This document shows, piece by piece, positions 52,086 to 61,267 of a DNA stretch of 64,000 nucleotides. The notes beneath the pieces are model-generated. The model was not told the DNA's origin. It did no database searches and saw only the letters and a list, made by a program, of their open reading frames with translations. The position numbers were made by a program, and so were the translations under genes. Origin of the DNA: Hyphococcus formosus (GTDB taxonomy: Bacteria > Pseudomonadota > Alphaproteobacteria > Caulobacterales > Parvularculaceae); contig NZ_CP157210.1 of the NCBI RefSeq assembly GCF_046736345.1, forward strand, positions 682,001 through 746,000, written 5' to 3'. The stretch's first letter is position 1. Every line of letters starts with the position of its first letter.

Positions 52086-52397
52086 ATGCGCCGAATGATA
52101 CTGAGTAGTTTAGTTTTGTTATTACTCGCAGGGTGCGCAACAGCAGCGCGGTACACACTTCAGGATCGCTTCCGCGCCATCGGTCTGCCCGATCAGACAG
52201 CCGATTGTATGGTGGATGAACTCGATCAGCGGCTATCCAGCCAAGACCTGTCTGATCTTGCGCAATATACGCTGCGCCTAAGTCGGTCCGATTCAACCTT
52301 GGGTGCGATCCGCGCGCTAATGTCGATTGATAACCCGCGTGCGGTTACGGCCATCGGTGCATCCGGTGCCGCTTGCGTATCGAGCTTCCGTCTATGA
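52086..52397 (+). CDS. small hypothetical lipoprotein
   Basis: This 103-residue protein has a lipoprotein signal (LSSLVLLLLAGC, Cys near 17) and a short helical mature part with DRFRAIGLPDQTADCMVDEL and LSDLAQYTLRLS. Two Cys remain near 41 and 98 and could form a disulfide. I know no family. GGGAGGG is a strong ribosome site. The stop overlaps the start of the transporter gene (ATGA), so the two are translationally coupled, which suggests a shared role at the envelope. Confidence 0.7.
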   Translation: MRRMILSSLVLLLLAGCATAARYTLQDRFRAIGLPDQTADCMVDELDQRLSSQDLSDLAQYTLRLSRSDSTLGAIRALMSIDNPRAVTAIGASGAACVSSFRL

Positions 52398-53806
52398 GCG
52401 AACTTAGTGTGAAGTCGCCTGCCGCAAAACCGACGGCGTCTGTTTACCGCTTTTACGTTCTGTTTCTACTGACCGGTGTTTACACGTTCAACTTTGTTGA
52501 CCGGCAAATTGTTGGTATTTTATCACCGGCAATTAAAGCCGATCTTGGCCTTGCAGATTGGCAACTCGGTATACTGAAGGGTTTTGCCTTCGCCGTTCTT
52601 TATACGACGCTCGGCATACCGATTGCGCGACTGGCGGATCGGCATAATCGGGTAACGATTATTTCTGTCGCGCTCGCTCTTTGGTCAGGTTTTACGGCCC
52701 TTTCCGGATTGGCGGCTAACTTTACGCAACTTGCCTTGGCCCGTGTCGGCGTTGGCATTGGCGAAGCCGGTGGTTCACCGCCGGCCCATTCGCTGATTTC
52801 TGATTACTTCCCCAAAGAAAAGCGCGCAGGAGCCCTTGCCATATATGCGATGGGGATCCCGATCGGTATGGCGCTCGCATTTCTTGGGGGCGGGTGGCTG
52901 ACGCAAACTTTCTCCTGGCGCGTGGCCTTTGTCGTTGTTGGCTTGCCGGGTGTCTTGATGGCGATCTTGTTAAAGCTCACCGTCAAGGAGCCGCCGCGTG
53001 GTCGGTTCGATGCGGATGAAAAGCCCGATCAATTTGCGCAAAGCAAGATCGAAACGCCGAAAGGGCCTTTCGAGAAATTGATCTATAAATGTGCGACTAT
53101 CCTGCCCGCGAATGCGGCGTCCGCGACCTTTCATGAGATCGCTACGATATGGCGTGCCGCGAAGTATTTACTGGCGATTCCAACCTACCGCGCGGTAGTA
53201 ATTGCAACGACAGCAATATCATTTACCGCCTATGCGAATGGTGCGTGGATCGTTGATTTTTACACCCGCGCCCATAGCGACTTTCCATTGATGCAAATCT
53301 ACATGTGGCTTGGAATTGTGTCCGGTACGGCCTATGCGGCGGGGACATTTCTCGGTGGTTTTCTCGTTGATAAATTCGCGATTAAAAACCGAAAAATGTA
53401 TGGCTACATTCCCGCAATTGCATTGGTGCTGAATTTGCCGGCGTTTCTATTGGTGCTTTGGCACCCAAGCCCGGTTGTGTCATTGGCGTTTCAGTTTCCG
53501 GTACAAATGGCGATTGGTTTCTATCTCGGCCCGGCATTCGCCTTGGCCCAAACGCTTGCGCCGGTATCGGTTCGCGCGCTTTCAACCGCTGTGTTCTTTT
53601 TCATCCTCAACATGATCGCTCTAGGATTGGGGCCAACCGTCGCCGGTTTCCTGTCGAGTGCCTTAATTGAGCCACTCGGAGAGGATATTGGCCTCAGGGT
53701 TTCGTTGAGTGTCGTTTCGCTTGCGGGCCTTTATGGCGCATGGATGTTCTATCAAGCGACCAAAACCATCAACAAAGATTGGGATAAGGCAACGGGAACG
53801 GGATAA
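52394..53806 (+). CDS. major facilitator superfamily transporter, spinster-like
   Basis: This 470-residue protein has about 12 membrane helices. The N-terminal FNFVDRQIVGILSPAIKADL and the loop LADRHNRVTII are typical of the spinster-like subgroup, as is ARVGVGIGEAGGSPPAHSLI. A hydrophilic segment of about 60 residues separates the two halves near 200-260. The start at 52394 overlaps the lipoprotein stop; an in-frame start at 52373 lies inside that gene. Transport substrate is unknown; related proteins move sphingolipid- or sugar-type molecules, but this one cannot be assigned. Confidence 0.87.
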   Translation: MSELSVKSPAAKPTASVYRFYVLFLLTGVYTFNFVDRQIVGILSPAIKADLGLADWQLGILKGFAFAVLYTTLGIPIARLADRHNRVTIISVALALWSGFTALSGLAANFTQLALARVGVGIGEAGGSPPAHSLISDYFPKEKRAGALAIYAMGIPIGMALAFLGGGWLTQTFSWRVAFVVVGLPGVLMAILLKLTVKEPPRGRFDADEKPDQFAQSKIETPKGPFEKLIYKCATILPANAASATFHEIATIWRAAKYLLAIPTYRAVVIATTAISFTAYANGAWIVDFYTRAHSDFPLMQIYMWLGIVSGTAYAAGTFLGGFLVDKFAIKNRKMYGYIPAIALVLNLPAFLLVLWHPSPVVSLAFQFPVQMAIGFYLGPAFALAQTLAPVSVRALSTAVFFFILNMIALGLGPTVAGFLSSALIEPLGEDIGLRVSLSVVSLAGLYGAWMFYQATKTINKDWDKATGTG

Positions 53807-53830
53807 AAATTAAAGAGGGGTAAGATTTTC

Positions 53831-54253
53831 ATGGCAAATAGTCCAAAAACAGTACCCACGAAAAAGAGTGTCACCAAGTTTATTGCTGATGTCGAAAGCG
53901 ACACGAGGCGCGAGGATGCAAAAACCCTCCTTGCGCTGATGAAAGAAGTTACCGGTGACCCGGCGGTCATGTGGGGACCGTCAATAATCGGGTTTGGTCA
54001 GTACCATTATTGTTATGACAGTGGCCATGAAGGTGATTTCTTCGTCGTTGGATTCAGCCCTCGAAAAGCCCATCAGGTTTTATATGTGCTTGGGTGGATG
54101 GATGACGAAGATCCTTTGCTTGAGCGCCTGGGCAGGTACAAGCGCGGCAAGGCGTGTTTATACATAAACCGGCTCGCCCATATTGATCTCGGCGTTCTCG
54201 AGAAGATCATCAAAACGTCATATCGTGAGACGAAAAAGATATGGCCGAATTGA
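53831..54253 (+). CDS. DUF1801-family protein
   Basis: This 140-residue protein matches the DUF1801 (YdhG-like) fold: SVTKFIADVESDTRREDA, PAVMWGPSIIGFGQYHY, and FSPRKAHQVLYVLG, in which a Trp-Gly-Pro-Ser segment is typical. No catalytic function is established for the family. AGAGGGG supports the start. It follows the transporter gene after 25 bases and may be co-transcribed with it. Confidence 0.82.
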   Translation: MANSPKTVPTKKSVTKFIADVESDTRREDAKTLLALMKEVTGDPAVMWGPSIIGFGQYHYCYDSGHEGDFFVVGFSPRKAHQVLYVLGWMDDEDPLLERLGRYKRGKACLYINRLAHIDLGVLEKIIKTSYRETKKIWPN

Positions 54254-54372
54254 GGCGTTGATCAAACCTCTATCACAACGGTGTGCGCCTACTTTTAACC
54301 GTAATTCAGTCAATCTATCTCCGTCTTTCCAGCGCAATATGACAATGGGGTCATAGATCTGGGGAGATTGAT

Positions 54373-54834
54373 ATGAACTACTTACTCGGAGCAAGTGATG
54401 CTCGTTACGATGTCCGGCCAGAGGGCGAATTTCGCTCAAATTGGGGCGGACCCATTGGAAACATCTCGGCCTGCGTAAAAGACGTGTCCCAAGGCGCTTG
54501 CGCTGGGTTTTTGTCGCTAATGGGGGCAACCCATCTGACTGGCGGCGAAGGTCTGGGGTCCGTCAGTAGCAATATCGGGTTTCTCGATCAGATTTGGTCA
54601 TCGCTCGCCGTTAATGGCATGGCGGGACCGGTCGAATTGCTAGCCGGTATTGCCCTGTTTCTGGCGGCACGCCGTACGATTTCGCGGACCCTTGGCCTTG
54701 GCTTGTTCATTGCCTTTATTGCGGCTCAGGCGAACGGATATGACGTTTCAGACATGTTGAAGCTCTTATCCAACCTGCTGAAAAGCGCCGCTGGCGCGCT
54801 CGAACAGATCCCGGTTGCTGAGACGACAGCCTAA
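54373..54834 (+). CDS. hypothetical protein
   Basis: I do not recognise this 153-residue protein. The first 75 residues are Gly-rich and weakly polar, with two Cys (ISACVKDVSQGACAGF). Two hydrophobic stretches follow at about 89-102 (AGPVELLAGIALFLA) and 108-122 (LGLGLFIAFIAAQA), then an amphipathic tail SDMLKLLSNLLKSAAGAL. GGGGAGAT is a good ribosome site. It stands alone between the DUF1801 gene and metG. A small membrane-associated protein is likely. Confidence 0.6.
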   Translation: MNYLLGASDARYDVRPEGEFRSNWGGPIGNISACVKDVSQGACAGFLSLMGATHLTGGEGLGSVSSNIGFLDQIWSSLAVNGMAGPVELLAGIALFLAARRTISRTLGLGLFIAFIAAQANGYDVSDMLKLLSNLLKSAAGALEQIPVAETTA

Positions 54835-54935
54835 GGCAGGGCGAAAGGTCGAGCCAAAGCTAATTTCGGTTGGTTTCTTGTAGAATCCCGCCGCTTACGG
54901 CTATAGACCGTGGCTTGTCCTAGGAAAGTCCACGC

Positions 54936-56642
54936 ATGTCTCGCATCCTTATTACTTCCGCACTGCCTTATATCAATGGTATCAAGCATTTGGGGAACCT
55001 GGTGGGTTCCATGCTGCCCGCAGATGTCTATGCGCGTTTTCAGCGCCAGCGCGGTCAGGACGTCCTCTATATCTGCGCGACCGATGAACACGGAACCCCA
55101 GCCGAATTGGCGGCGCGCGCATCAGGGCAGGATGTCGAAGACTATTGCCGCGAACAATATGAGATTCAGCGCGACGCTGGCGCGCGCTTTGGGCTTTCTT
55201 TCGATCATTTTGGCCGTTCTTCTAGCCCCGCCAATCACCGTTTGACCCAACATTTTGCGAAAGTGCTCGAAGATAACGGCTTGATCGAAGAGCGCACCGA
55301 CCGACAGGTCTATTCCGTTGATGATGAGCGATTTTTGCCTGACCGCTATGTTGAGGGCACATGCCCGCATTGCGATTACGAAAAAGCGCGCGGCGATCAA
55401 TGCGATAATTGCGGCCGATTGCTCGATCCGATCGATTTGAAGGAGCCTTATTCGGCGATCTCCGGGTCGAAGAATGTTGAAATTCGCGAAACCCGGCATC
55501 TCTATTTGCTGCAGGCACAGATGCAGGAGAAAATCGCAGACTGGGTCGCATCTAAGCCGAACTGGCCGCAATTGACGAAATCGATTGCGCAAAAATGGCT
55601 GAAAGAGGGACTGAGGGACCGTTCAATTACTCGTGATCTGAAATGGGGGATTCCGGTCGCCTACGAAGGCAAGGCGCGCCCCGGTTTCGAAAATAAAGTC
55701 TTTTACGTGTGGTTTGACGCGCCGATCGAATATATCGCTGCGACGGAAACATGGGCCGATAAAAATAGCGGCGACTGGGAAAGCTGGTGGCGCACAGACA
55801 AGGGCGCTGATGACGTGCGCTATGTCCAATTCATGGGCAAAGATAATGTTGCGTTCCATACGGTCAGCTTCCCTGCAACAATTCTGGGATCGCAAGAGCC
55901 TTGGAAAACCGTAGACGCGCTTAAATCTCTAAACTGGCTCACATGGTATGGCGGTAAGTTTTCGACCAGCCAAAATCGCGGCATTTTCATGGATCAGGCG
56001 CTCGACCTTCTGCCTGCGGATTATTGGCGTTGGCATTTGATGGCGAATGCGCCTGAATCCGATGATGCGTCATTCACGCTCGAACATTTCGCGAGTGTTG
56101 TGAACAAAGACCTTGCGGATGTTCTTGGAAACTTCGTCAATCGTATTACGCGTTTCTGTATCGCGCGCTTTGGTGAGGAAGTACCGAGTGAAGGTAGCTA
56201 TGGCGATGCGGAGAATGCGTTAATCAAGGAGCTTGATGAACGTATTGCTGCCTATACGGATAATTTGGAGAATATGGAGTTCCGCAAGGCATTCACGGAA
56301 TTGCGTGCAATCTGGGTTGCCGGGAACGAATATCTTCAGGTTGCGGCCCCGTGGACCACGATCAAGGAAGACCGCGAAAAGGCGGCAGCATCCGTGCGCT
56401 GTGCGCTGAACCTCATTCCACTATTCGCCAGCCTCTCGCGCCCGGTTATTCCATTCACGTCCGACAAGATGTTTGCAATTTTCGGTCTAGACCCCGAGAG
56501 CGCATCCGCTTGGCCAAAGGACGCCAAAACCGCGCTTTCATTCCTGAAGGGCGGCGAGAAATTTGCGCCGGCAGAAGTATTGTTTGCCAAGATCGAAGAC
56601 GATACCGTTGAAGAGTGGCGTCAGAAATTTGGTGCCGAATAG
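54936..56642 (+). CDS. metG: methionyl-tRNA synthetase
   Basis: This 568-residue class I synthetase attaches Met to tRNA-Met and initiator tRNA. The HIGH-type motif is PYINGIKHLGN (11-21) and the KMSKS-type loop is KFSTSQNRG (from Lys341). A zinc knuckle has four Cys at 143, 146, 156 and 159. The C-terminal anticodon-binding helices are present, but the extra EMAP-like tRNA-binding domain of longer forms is not. AGGAAAG precedes the ATG. The length fits the shorter metG2-type form common in alphaproteobacteria. Confidence 0.95.
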   Translation: MSRILITSALPYINGIKHLGNLVGSMLPADVYARFQRQRGQDVLYICATDEHGTPAELAARASGQDVEDYCREQYEIQRDAGARFGLSFDHFGRSSSPANHRLTQHFAKVLEDNGLIEERTDRQVYSVDDERFLPDRYVEGTCPHCDYEKARGDQCDNCGRLLDPIDLKEPYSAISGSKNVEIRETRHLYLLQAQMQEKIADWVASKPNWPQLTKSIAQKWLKEGLRDRSITRDLKWGIPVAYEGKARPGFENKVFYVWFDAPIEYIAATETWADKNSGDWESWWRTDKGADDVRYVQFMGKDNVAFHTVSFPATILGSQEPWKTVDALKSLNWLTWYGGKFSTSQNRGIFMDQALDLLPADYWRWHLMANAPESDDASFTLEHFASVVNKDLADVLGNFVNRITRFCIARFGEEVPSEGSYGDAENALIKELDERIAAYTDNLENMEFRKAFTELRAIWVAGNEYLQVAAPWTTIKEDREKAAASVRCALNLIPLFASLSRPVIPFTSDKMFAIFGLDPESASAWPKDAKTALSFLKGGEKFAPAEVLFAKIEDDTVEEWRQKFGAE

Positions 56643-56652
56643 GGGGAGATTT

Positions 56653-57096
56653 ATGCGGCGTTTGCTCGCTATTTTCGCATGCCTCATTTTCGTTACGGCG
56701 TGTTCGCCGGACGCTGAACGCGCAGCGCCAGTCCCGGCAGCGGGGCCAAAAGTCGAGGTTGTAACCGGCTTGATGGCTGCGTTTAATGCCCATGATGCCG
56801 ATAAGATGCGCGAATATTGGCACTCAGACGTGACCTGGATTGAAATCACCGGGCAGCAATCGAGTGTCGTTACATCGACGGCGGCACAGCTCCACACAGA
56901 GCTAATTGCCTATTTCGAGGCCTATCCCTCTGTGTCATCCAAGCTTGATAACATCTCTGTAAACGGTAACTTCGTCACCGCAATTGAGCGTCCCGTATGG
57001 GAAGTGGCCGGTGAACGGAAAAGCCAAGCCTCTGTGGTTGTCTATGAAATCATAGATGGAAAGGTAAAACGGTTCTGGTACTTCCCGCCGCAATAA
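56653..57096 (+). CDS. NTF2/SnoaL-like lipoprotein
   Basis: This 147-residue protein starts with a lipoprotein signal (LLAIFACLIFVTAC, Cys near 17). The mature part has the NTF2-like/SnoaL layout: VVTGLMAAFNAHDADKMREYW, a SDVTWIEI strand and later strands SQASVVVYEIIDGKVKRFWY. Such domains bind small molecules or act as isomerases. GGGGGAG supports the start at 56653; the longer frame from 56563 overlaps metG. It lies 10 bases after metG and 12 before a dehydrogenase gene, so a metG operon is possible. Ligand unknown. Confidence 0.75.
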   Translation: MRRLLAIFACLIFVTACSPDAERAAPVPAAGPKVEVVTGLMAAFNAHDADKMREYWHSDVTWIEITGQQSSVVTSTAAQLHTELIAYFEAYPSVSSKLDNISVNGNFVTAIERPVWEVAGERKSQASVVVYEIIDGKVKRFWYFPPQ

Positions 57097-57108
57097 GGAA
57101 GTACGACC

Positions 57109-57891
57109 ATGATGAAAGATTTGTTTTCGCTCAAAGGGCGCGTTGCGCTCATTACCGGCGGGTCGCGCGGCATTGGCAAGATGATCGCCCGCGGATTTCT
57201 GGAGCAGGGTGCAAAGGTCTATATCACTGCACGCAAAGCCCCGGCCTGTGACCAGACAGCCGAAGAGCTTTCAGCCTATGGCACATGTATTTCTTTGCCT
57301 CATGATGTTTCGACCGTTGAAGGATGCAAGTCACTTGCGTCTGATTTTTTAACGCACGAAAATTCTCTCGACATTCTGGTGAACAATGCCGGTGCTGCGT
57401 GGGGCGAGCCGTTTGCTGAGTTTCCCGAAAACGGTTGGGATAAGGTCATGGACCTCAACGTGAAGTCGCTCTTTTTCCTGACGCAGGCGCTTCACGATGC
57501 ACTTAAGAAGAATGCTTCAGCGGATAATCTCAGCAAAGTTATTAATATCGCGTCTATTGATGGGATACGGATCAACCCGTGGGAGACTTATTCCTATCAG
57601 GCATCGAAAGCGGCGGTCATTCATTTGACGCGCCGTATGGCTGCGCGGCTCATTGATGACCATATCGGCGTTAGCGGAATCGCGCCCGGTGCCTTTGCCT
57701 CTGAGATGAACAAAGCTGCCAAAGACCATGGGGACAGCATTTCGAAATTCATTCCGGCAAAGCGGATTGGCCGGGATTCTGATATGGCAGGGGCTGCGGT
57801 CTTCCTCGCGTCACGGGCAGGAGACTATGTCATTGGCGATACGCTCGCTGTTGATGGAGGCGTGGCCTATTCCAATATCGCGCAGGTCTAA
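57109..57891 (+). CDS. short-chain dehydrogenase/reductase
   Basis: This 260-residue classical SDR has the NAD(P) loop ITGGSRGIGK (15-24), NNAG near 92, and the catalytic Ser-Tyr-Lys set in IASIDGIRIN and YSYQASKAAV. The C-terminal ending LAVDGGVAYS is typical of tetrameric SDRs such as 3-oxoacyl-ACP or gluconate 5-dehydrogenases. AAGGAAG precedes the ATG. It follows the NTF2-like lipoprotein gene after 12 bases. Substrate unknown. Confidence 0.87.
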   Translation: MMKDLFSLKGRVALITGGSRGIGKMIARGFLEQGAKVYITARKAPACDQTAEELSAYGTCISLPHDVSTVEGCKSLASDFLTHENSLDILVNNAGAAWGEPFAEFPENGWDKVMDLNVKSLFFLTQALHDALKKNASADNLSKVINIASIDGIRINPWETYSYQASKAAVIHLTRRMAARLIDDHIGVSGIAPGAFASEMNKAAKDHGDSISKFIPAKRIGRDSDMAGAAVFLASRAGDYVIGDTLAVDGGVAYSNIAQV

Positions 57892-57982
57892 GCCGCGTCC
57901 ATTCGAATAAATCCGATTGACTGAAAAGGCGGACTGTGTTCGCCTTTCGGTCGGTTATTCACGTAAATTTTGAGGGACCACA

Positions 57983-59359
57983 ATGAAAAAATACTTGCTT
58001 GGCGCGGCCGCACTTCTCCTGACATGCCTTCCGGCCCATGCGGATGATTTGGCGGATGCGGTTGATCAGGACTACGAGTATATTTTCAATCTTTACAAGC
58101 ACTTCCATGAAAATCCGGAGCTTTCCTTTAAAGAAAGCGAAAGCGCAAAACGCATGGCGGCGGAACTTGAGCCGCTAGGGTTCGACGTCACAACTGGCTT
58201 TGGTGACAAATGGGCCAAGGAAAAAGCCAAGCGCGATGCGGGGCAGGTCTATGAAGGTGTTGGGGGCTATGGTCTCGTTGCCGTGATGAAAAATGGCGAA
58301 GGGCCGACGGTTATGCTGCGCGCGGATATGGACGCGTTGCCACTCGAAGAAAAAACCGGGCTTCCCTTTGCGTCGAAAGTCGTCTCGCAAGATTATTTAG
58401 GTCAGACCGTACCCGTCATGCATGCCTGCGCGCATGATAGCCATATGGCAATTCTGATTGGGGCGGCGCGTCGCCTCGCGGAAATGAAAGATCAATGGTC
58501 CGGAACCTTGGTGCTTATCGGTCAGCCTGCGGAAGAATTGGGGCTCGGCGCGCTCGCGATGCTCGAAGCCGGGCTTTATGACAAATTCCCGAAACCCGAT
58601 TATGTCCTCGCAACTCATACGTCCGGTTGGGACCCTGCGGGTGATATAGCTTACACACCCGGTTGGGCGCTCGCGAATGTCGATAGCGTTGATATCTTCG
58701 TAAAGGGGATCGGCGCACATGGCTCTGCGCCGCAAATGGGCAAGGACCCGATCGTCATTTCCTCGCAGATCGTCAACGCGCTTCAAACATTGGTCTCGCG
58801 CGAGCTTGATCCGTTGGATTCAGGTGTCGTGACTGTTGGTGCATTTCAGGCCGGATACAAACACAACATCATTCCCGACGAGGCGCATCTTCAGATCACC
58901 GTTCGTTCCTATGAGGACAATGTTCGGGCAAAACTCCTCGAAGGAATTGAGCGAATTGCAATTGCCCAGGCAAAATCGGCGGGTCTGCCCGATGATTTAA
59001 TGCCAGTCGTAAGGTTCGAAGATGAATACACGCCTTCGACGTTTAATAATGAAGAGCTGACGTCGCGCGTCATGGGCGCTGTCGCAGCGGAGCTGGGACC
59101 TGAGCGAGTTTATGAACGTGCGCCAAGTATGGGCGGCGAAGATTTCGGTCAGTTTACGCGGACTGCCGAAAATATCCCGACCTTGATTTTCTGGACAGGC
59201 GGGAATGATCCGAAAGCTATGAAAGCCGCTCGCGAAGGCAAGGGGCCGTTGCCGCCGGCCAATCACTCGCCATATTTTGCACCGATCCCGGAGCCGACCC
59301 TTAAAACCGGTGTTCACGCAATGACCATCGGCGCATTAGAGCTGTTGCAAAAGAACTAG
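57983..59359 (+). CDS. secreted M20D amidohydrolase
   Basis: This 458-residue protein has a signal peptide (KKYLLGAAALLLTCLPAHA) and the M20D hydrolase fold: MLRADMDALPLEEKTGLPF near 112, the metal motif MHACAHDSHMA near 147, PAEELGLGALAMLEAGL and SMGGEDFGQF near 400. In most relatives the metal motif reads HACGHD; here Gly is Ala, which should be tolerated. These enzymes hydrolyse N-acyl amino acids, hippurate-like or indole-acetyl-amino acid substrates in the periplasm. GAGGGA precedes the ATG. It is the third M20 hydrolase of the window. Substrate unknown. Confidence 0.87.
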   Translation: MKKYLLGAAALLLTCLPAHADDLADAVDQDYEYIFNLYKHFHENPELSFKESESAKRMAAELEPLGFDVTTGFGDKWAKEKAKRDAGQVYEGVGGYGLVAVMKNGEGPTVMLRADMDALPLEEKTGLPFASKVVSQDYLGQTVPVMHACAHDSHMAILIGAARRLAEMKDQWSGTLVLIGQPAEELGLGALAMLEAGLYDKFPKPDYVLATHTSGWDPAGDIAYTPGWALANVDSVDIFVKGIGAHGSAPQMGKDPIVISSQIVNALQTLVSRELDPLDSGVVTVGAFQAGYKHNIIPDEAHLQITVRSYEDNVRAKLLEGIERIAIAQAKSAGLPDDLMPVVRFEDEYTPSTFNNEELTSRVMGAVAAELGPERVYERAPSMGGEDFGQFTRTAENIPTLIFWTGGNDPKAMKAAREGKGPLPPANHSPYFAPIPEPTLKTGVHAMTIGALELLQKN

Positions 59360-59360
59360 G

Positions 59361-59678
59361 TTATTTCTGTTCAAGCAATAGCTTGCCTTCGCGCTCTACC
59401 TTGCCGGCGACGGTCTCCGCGATTGTCGCCAGCATGCCGGGTAACACCGCTTCGATGCGGATATGCTGCGGGAAAATATCAATCGATCCGACAATATTTT
59501 GTCCCAGACCCTTGGCGGTAAATGCCAGGCGATCCTCGCTCGTCCACTCCTCTTGAAATTTGAACATCACACCGCCGGTCATCGCGCTTTTGAGTTTGTC
59601 AAAACCATCGCGAACGCGCTTGCGCGCTTCGTCTTTGCCGAGATCATGGGAAATCGTAATCGTGACAGGTCGTGCCAT
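59361..59678 (-). CDS. polyhydroxyalkanoic acid system (PHA_gran_rgn) protein
   Basis: This 105-residue protein matches the small PHA-granule-region family: VTITISHDLGKDEARKRVRD with the repeated-helix start, VGSIDIFPQHIRIEAVLPG, and a Lys/Glu-rich end VERE-GKLLLEQK-like tail. The family occurs with polyhydroxyalkanoate genes but its role is not settled. I start at 59678 because AGGAG precedes it; the frame to 59702 adds eight residues. No PHA synthase is in the window. It lies one base past the convergent hydrolase gene. Confidence 0.75.
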   Translation of the reverse strand: MARPVTITISHDLGKDEARKRVRDGFDKLKSAMTGGVMFKFQEEWTSEDRLAFTAKGLGQNIVGSIDIFPQHIRIEAVLPGMLATIAETVAGKVEREGKLLLEQK

Positions 59679-59828
59679 TAAGCGTCTCCTTAGCAAGTGC
59701 ACAACAAGTGGGGATGATCAGTATTGATTCAACCAAGAGGTGAGCGCGCTTTCACGAAGTACTCTGTGCAAATAAACACTGAATGGTGTAGGGTCCCGCG
59801 GGGTTAAACGCTAAGGGGCTAAATAAGT

Positions 59829-60617
59829 ATGAGAGTAATCATTACGCTAATTTCGTTAGCGGCGCTGGGCTGCGCCCTAACAATTGGTTTTGCAGGACCG
59901 GGCACCCAAATGGGATGGTGGGATTATGGTACCGGGCTTGGCTTAATCAGACAGGTCTCCGCGCCAATACAAATTACTGAGGGTATCGGCATATCGCCGA
60001 TCTTTACCTTGGCGGGGCTCGCCGCAATTGGCGGTATAATTGCGCTTATAATACGGCCACGGGGGCTTGGCGTATTTGCAATTGTTTGTGCGTTGGTTGC
60101 ATTTGGTGCTGCGCAGGTGCCGCTTAAAATGCGTGCGTTGGTCGAGGCAAACCCGTTTATTCATGACATAACGACGGATTTTGATAACCCGCCGCCGATC
60201 ATCGCCGGTGCATCGAAAGAGCGCAAAAACCCGCCGGAATATGTGGGCGATAGCTTGGTATCCAGATCAGAAATGACGGTGGCTGAAGCACAGGCGGAAG
60301 CCTTCCCTGATCTGAAGCCGGTCAAATTCAATGCGGCATTAGATGAAACCCGGGAAATAGTTCGCCACATCATCGAAGAGATGAATATGGAAATCCTTGA
60401 TGAAACGCTGAATGATGACGGTTGGTTGATCGAAGCGGAATTCAAATCAAAGTGGTTTGGTTTTTACGACGATTTTGTCGTGCGCCTGTCGCCAGAGGGA
60501 TCATTGACCCGTGTTGACGTTCGTTCAAAGTCGCGGGTCGGCGGCTCTGATTTGGGCGCAAATGCAGCGCGTATCAAAACCTTTTTCGAAAAACTGAAAG
60601 AAGCGCAACCGATTTAA
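59829..60617 (+). CDS. DUF1499-family membrane protein
   Basis: This 262-residue protein has three hydrophobic segments in the first 105 residues (ITLISLAALGCALTIGFAG, IFTLAGLAAIGGIIALII, GVFAIVCALVAFGAAQV), then a C-terminal DUF1499 domain. That domain shows FIHDITTDFDNPPPI, NPPEY, and DFVVRLSPEGSLTRVDVRSKSRVGGSDLGAN. The domain's function is not known. AGGGG supports the start. It converges with purN and overlaps its end by four bases. Confidence 0.83.
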   Translation: MRVIITLISLAALGCALTIGFAGPGTQMGWWDYGTGLGLIRQVSAPIQITEGIGISPIFTLAGLAAIGGIIALIIRPRGLGVFAIVCALVAFGAAQVPLKMRALVEANPFIHDITTDFDNPPPIIAGASKERKNPPEYVGDSLVSRSEMTVAEAQAEAFPDLKPVKFNAALDETREIVRHIIEEMNMEILDETLNDDGWLIEAEFKSKWFGFYDDFVVRLSPEGSLTRVDVRSKSRVGGSDLGANAARIKTFFEKLKEAQPI

Positions 60618-61267
60618 TCGGTTGGCGGATTAATAAGCGTGCCATTAGCGGCGACCGAGTCATCATAGATGACATTTGCCCCTAATAGGCGCGCTTTATT
60701 TTCTAAAAGGAGCTTGAGACACGCCGGATAGAGCTTGTGTTCTTGCTCTAGAATTCGCGCGGCCAATGTTTCTTCCGTATCACCCGGTAAAACCGGCACT
60801 GCGGCTTGCCCGATAATTGGTCCCGCATCGACATCAGCCGATACAAAATGCACCGTACAGCCTGCGATTTTCACGCCTGCCTGTATCATTCGCTCATGGA
60901 CATGCAGTCCTTCAAATGACGGAAGTAGCGACGGGTGGATGTTGATCAATCTTCCGCGCCAGTCATTCGCAAAGCCCGCGGTCAATACCCGCATGAAACC
61001 CGCGAGGCAGATGAAATCGATCTTGGCTGTTTTAAGCGCATGATTAAGCGCCGCTTCGAAATCGTCACGGGATTCGAAAACCTTGTGATCGACAACTTCA
61101 ATAGGGATGCCCGCTTTTGTTGCGCGTTCAAGCCCACCCGCTTTGGGGCGGTTCGAAATCACAAGCGCGATTTCACCGGGGAAATCCGGCTGCGCAGCGG
61201 CGTCGATAAGCGCCTGAAGATTGCTACCGCGACCAGAAATTAAGACTGCAATTTTGGTCCGCGCCAT
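60614..61267 (-). CDS. purN: phosphoribosylglycinamide formyltransferase PurN
   Basis: This 217-residue enzyme transfers formyl from 10-formyl-tetrahydrofolate to glycinamide ribonucleotide in purine synthesis. Substrate loop is LISGRGSNLQALIDA near 9; catalytic Asn, His and Asp are in NIHPSLLPSF and SADVDAGPIIG. Its ATG overlaps the purM stop (TAATG), so the pair is one operon. Confidence 0.95.
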   Translation of the reverse strand: MARTKIAVLISGRGSNLQALIDAAAQPDFPGEIALVISNRPKAGGLERATKAGIPIEVVDHKVFESRDDFEAALNHALKTAKIDFICLAGFMRVLTAGFANDWRGRLINIHPSLLPSFEGLHVHERMIQAGVKIAGCTVHFVSADVDAGPIIGQAAVPVLPGDTEETLAARILEQEHKLYPACLKLLLENKARLLGANVIYDDSVAANGTLINPPTD

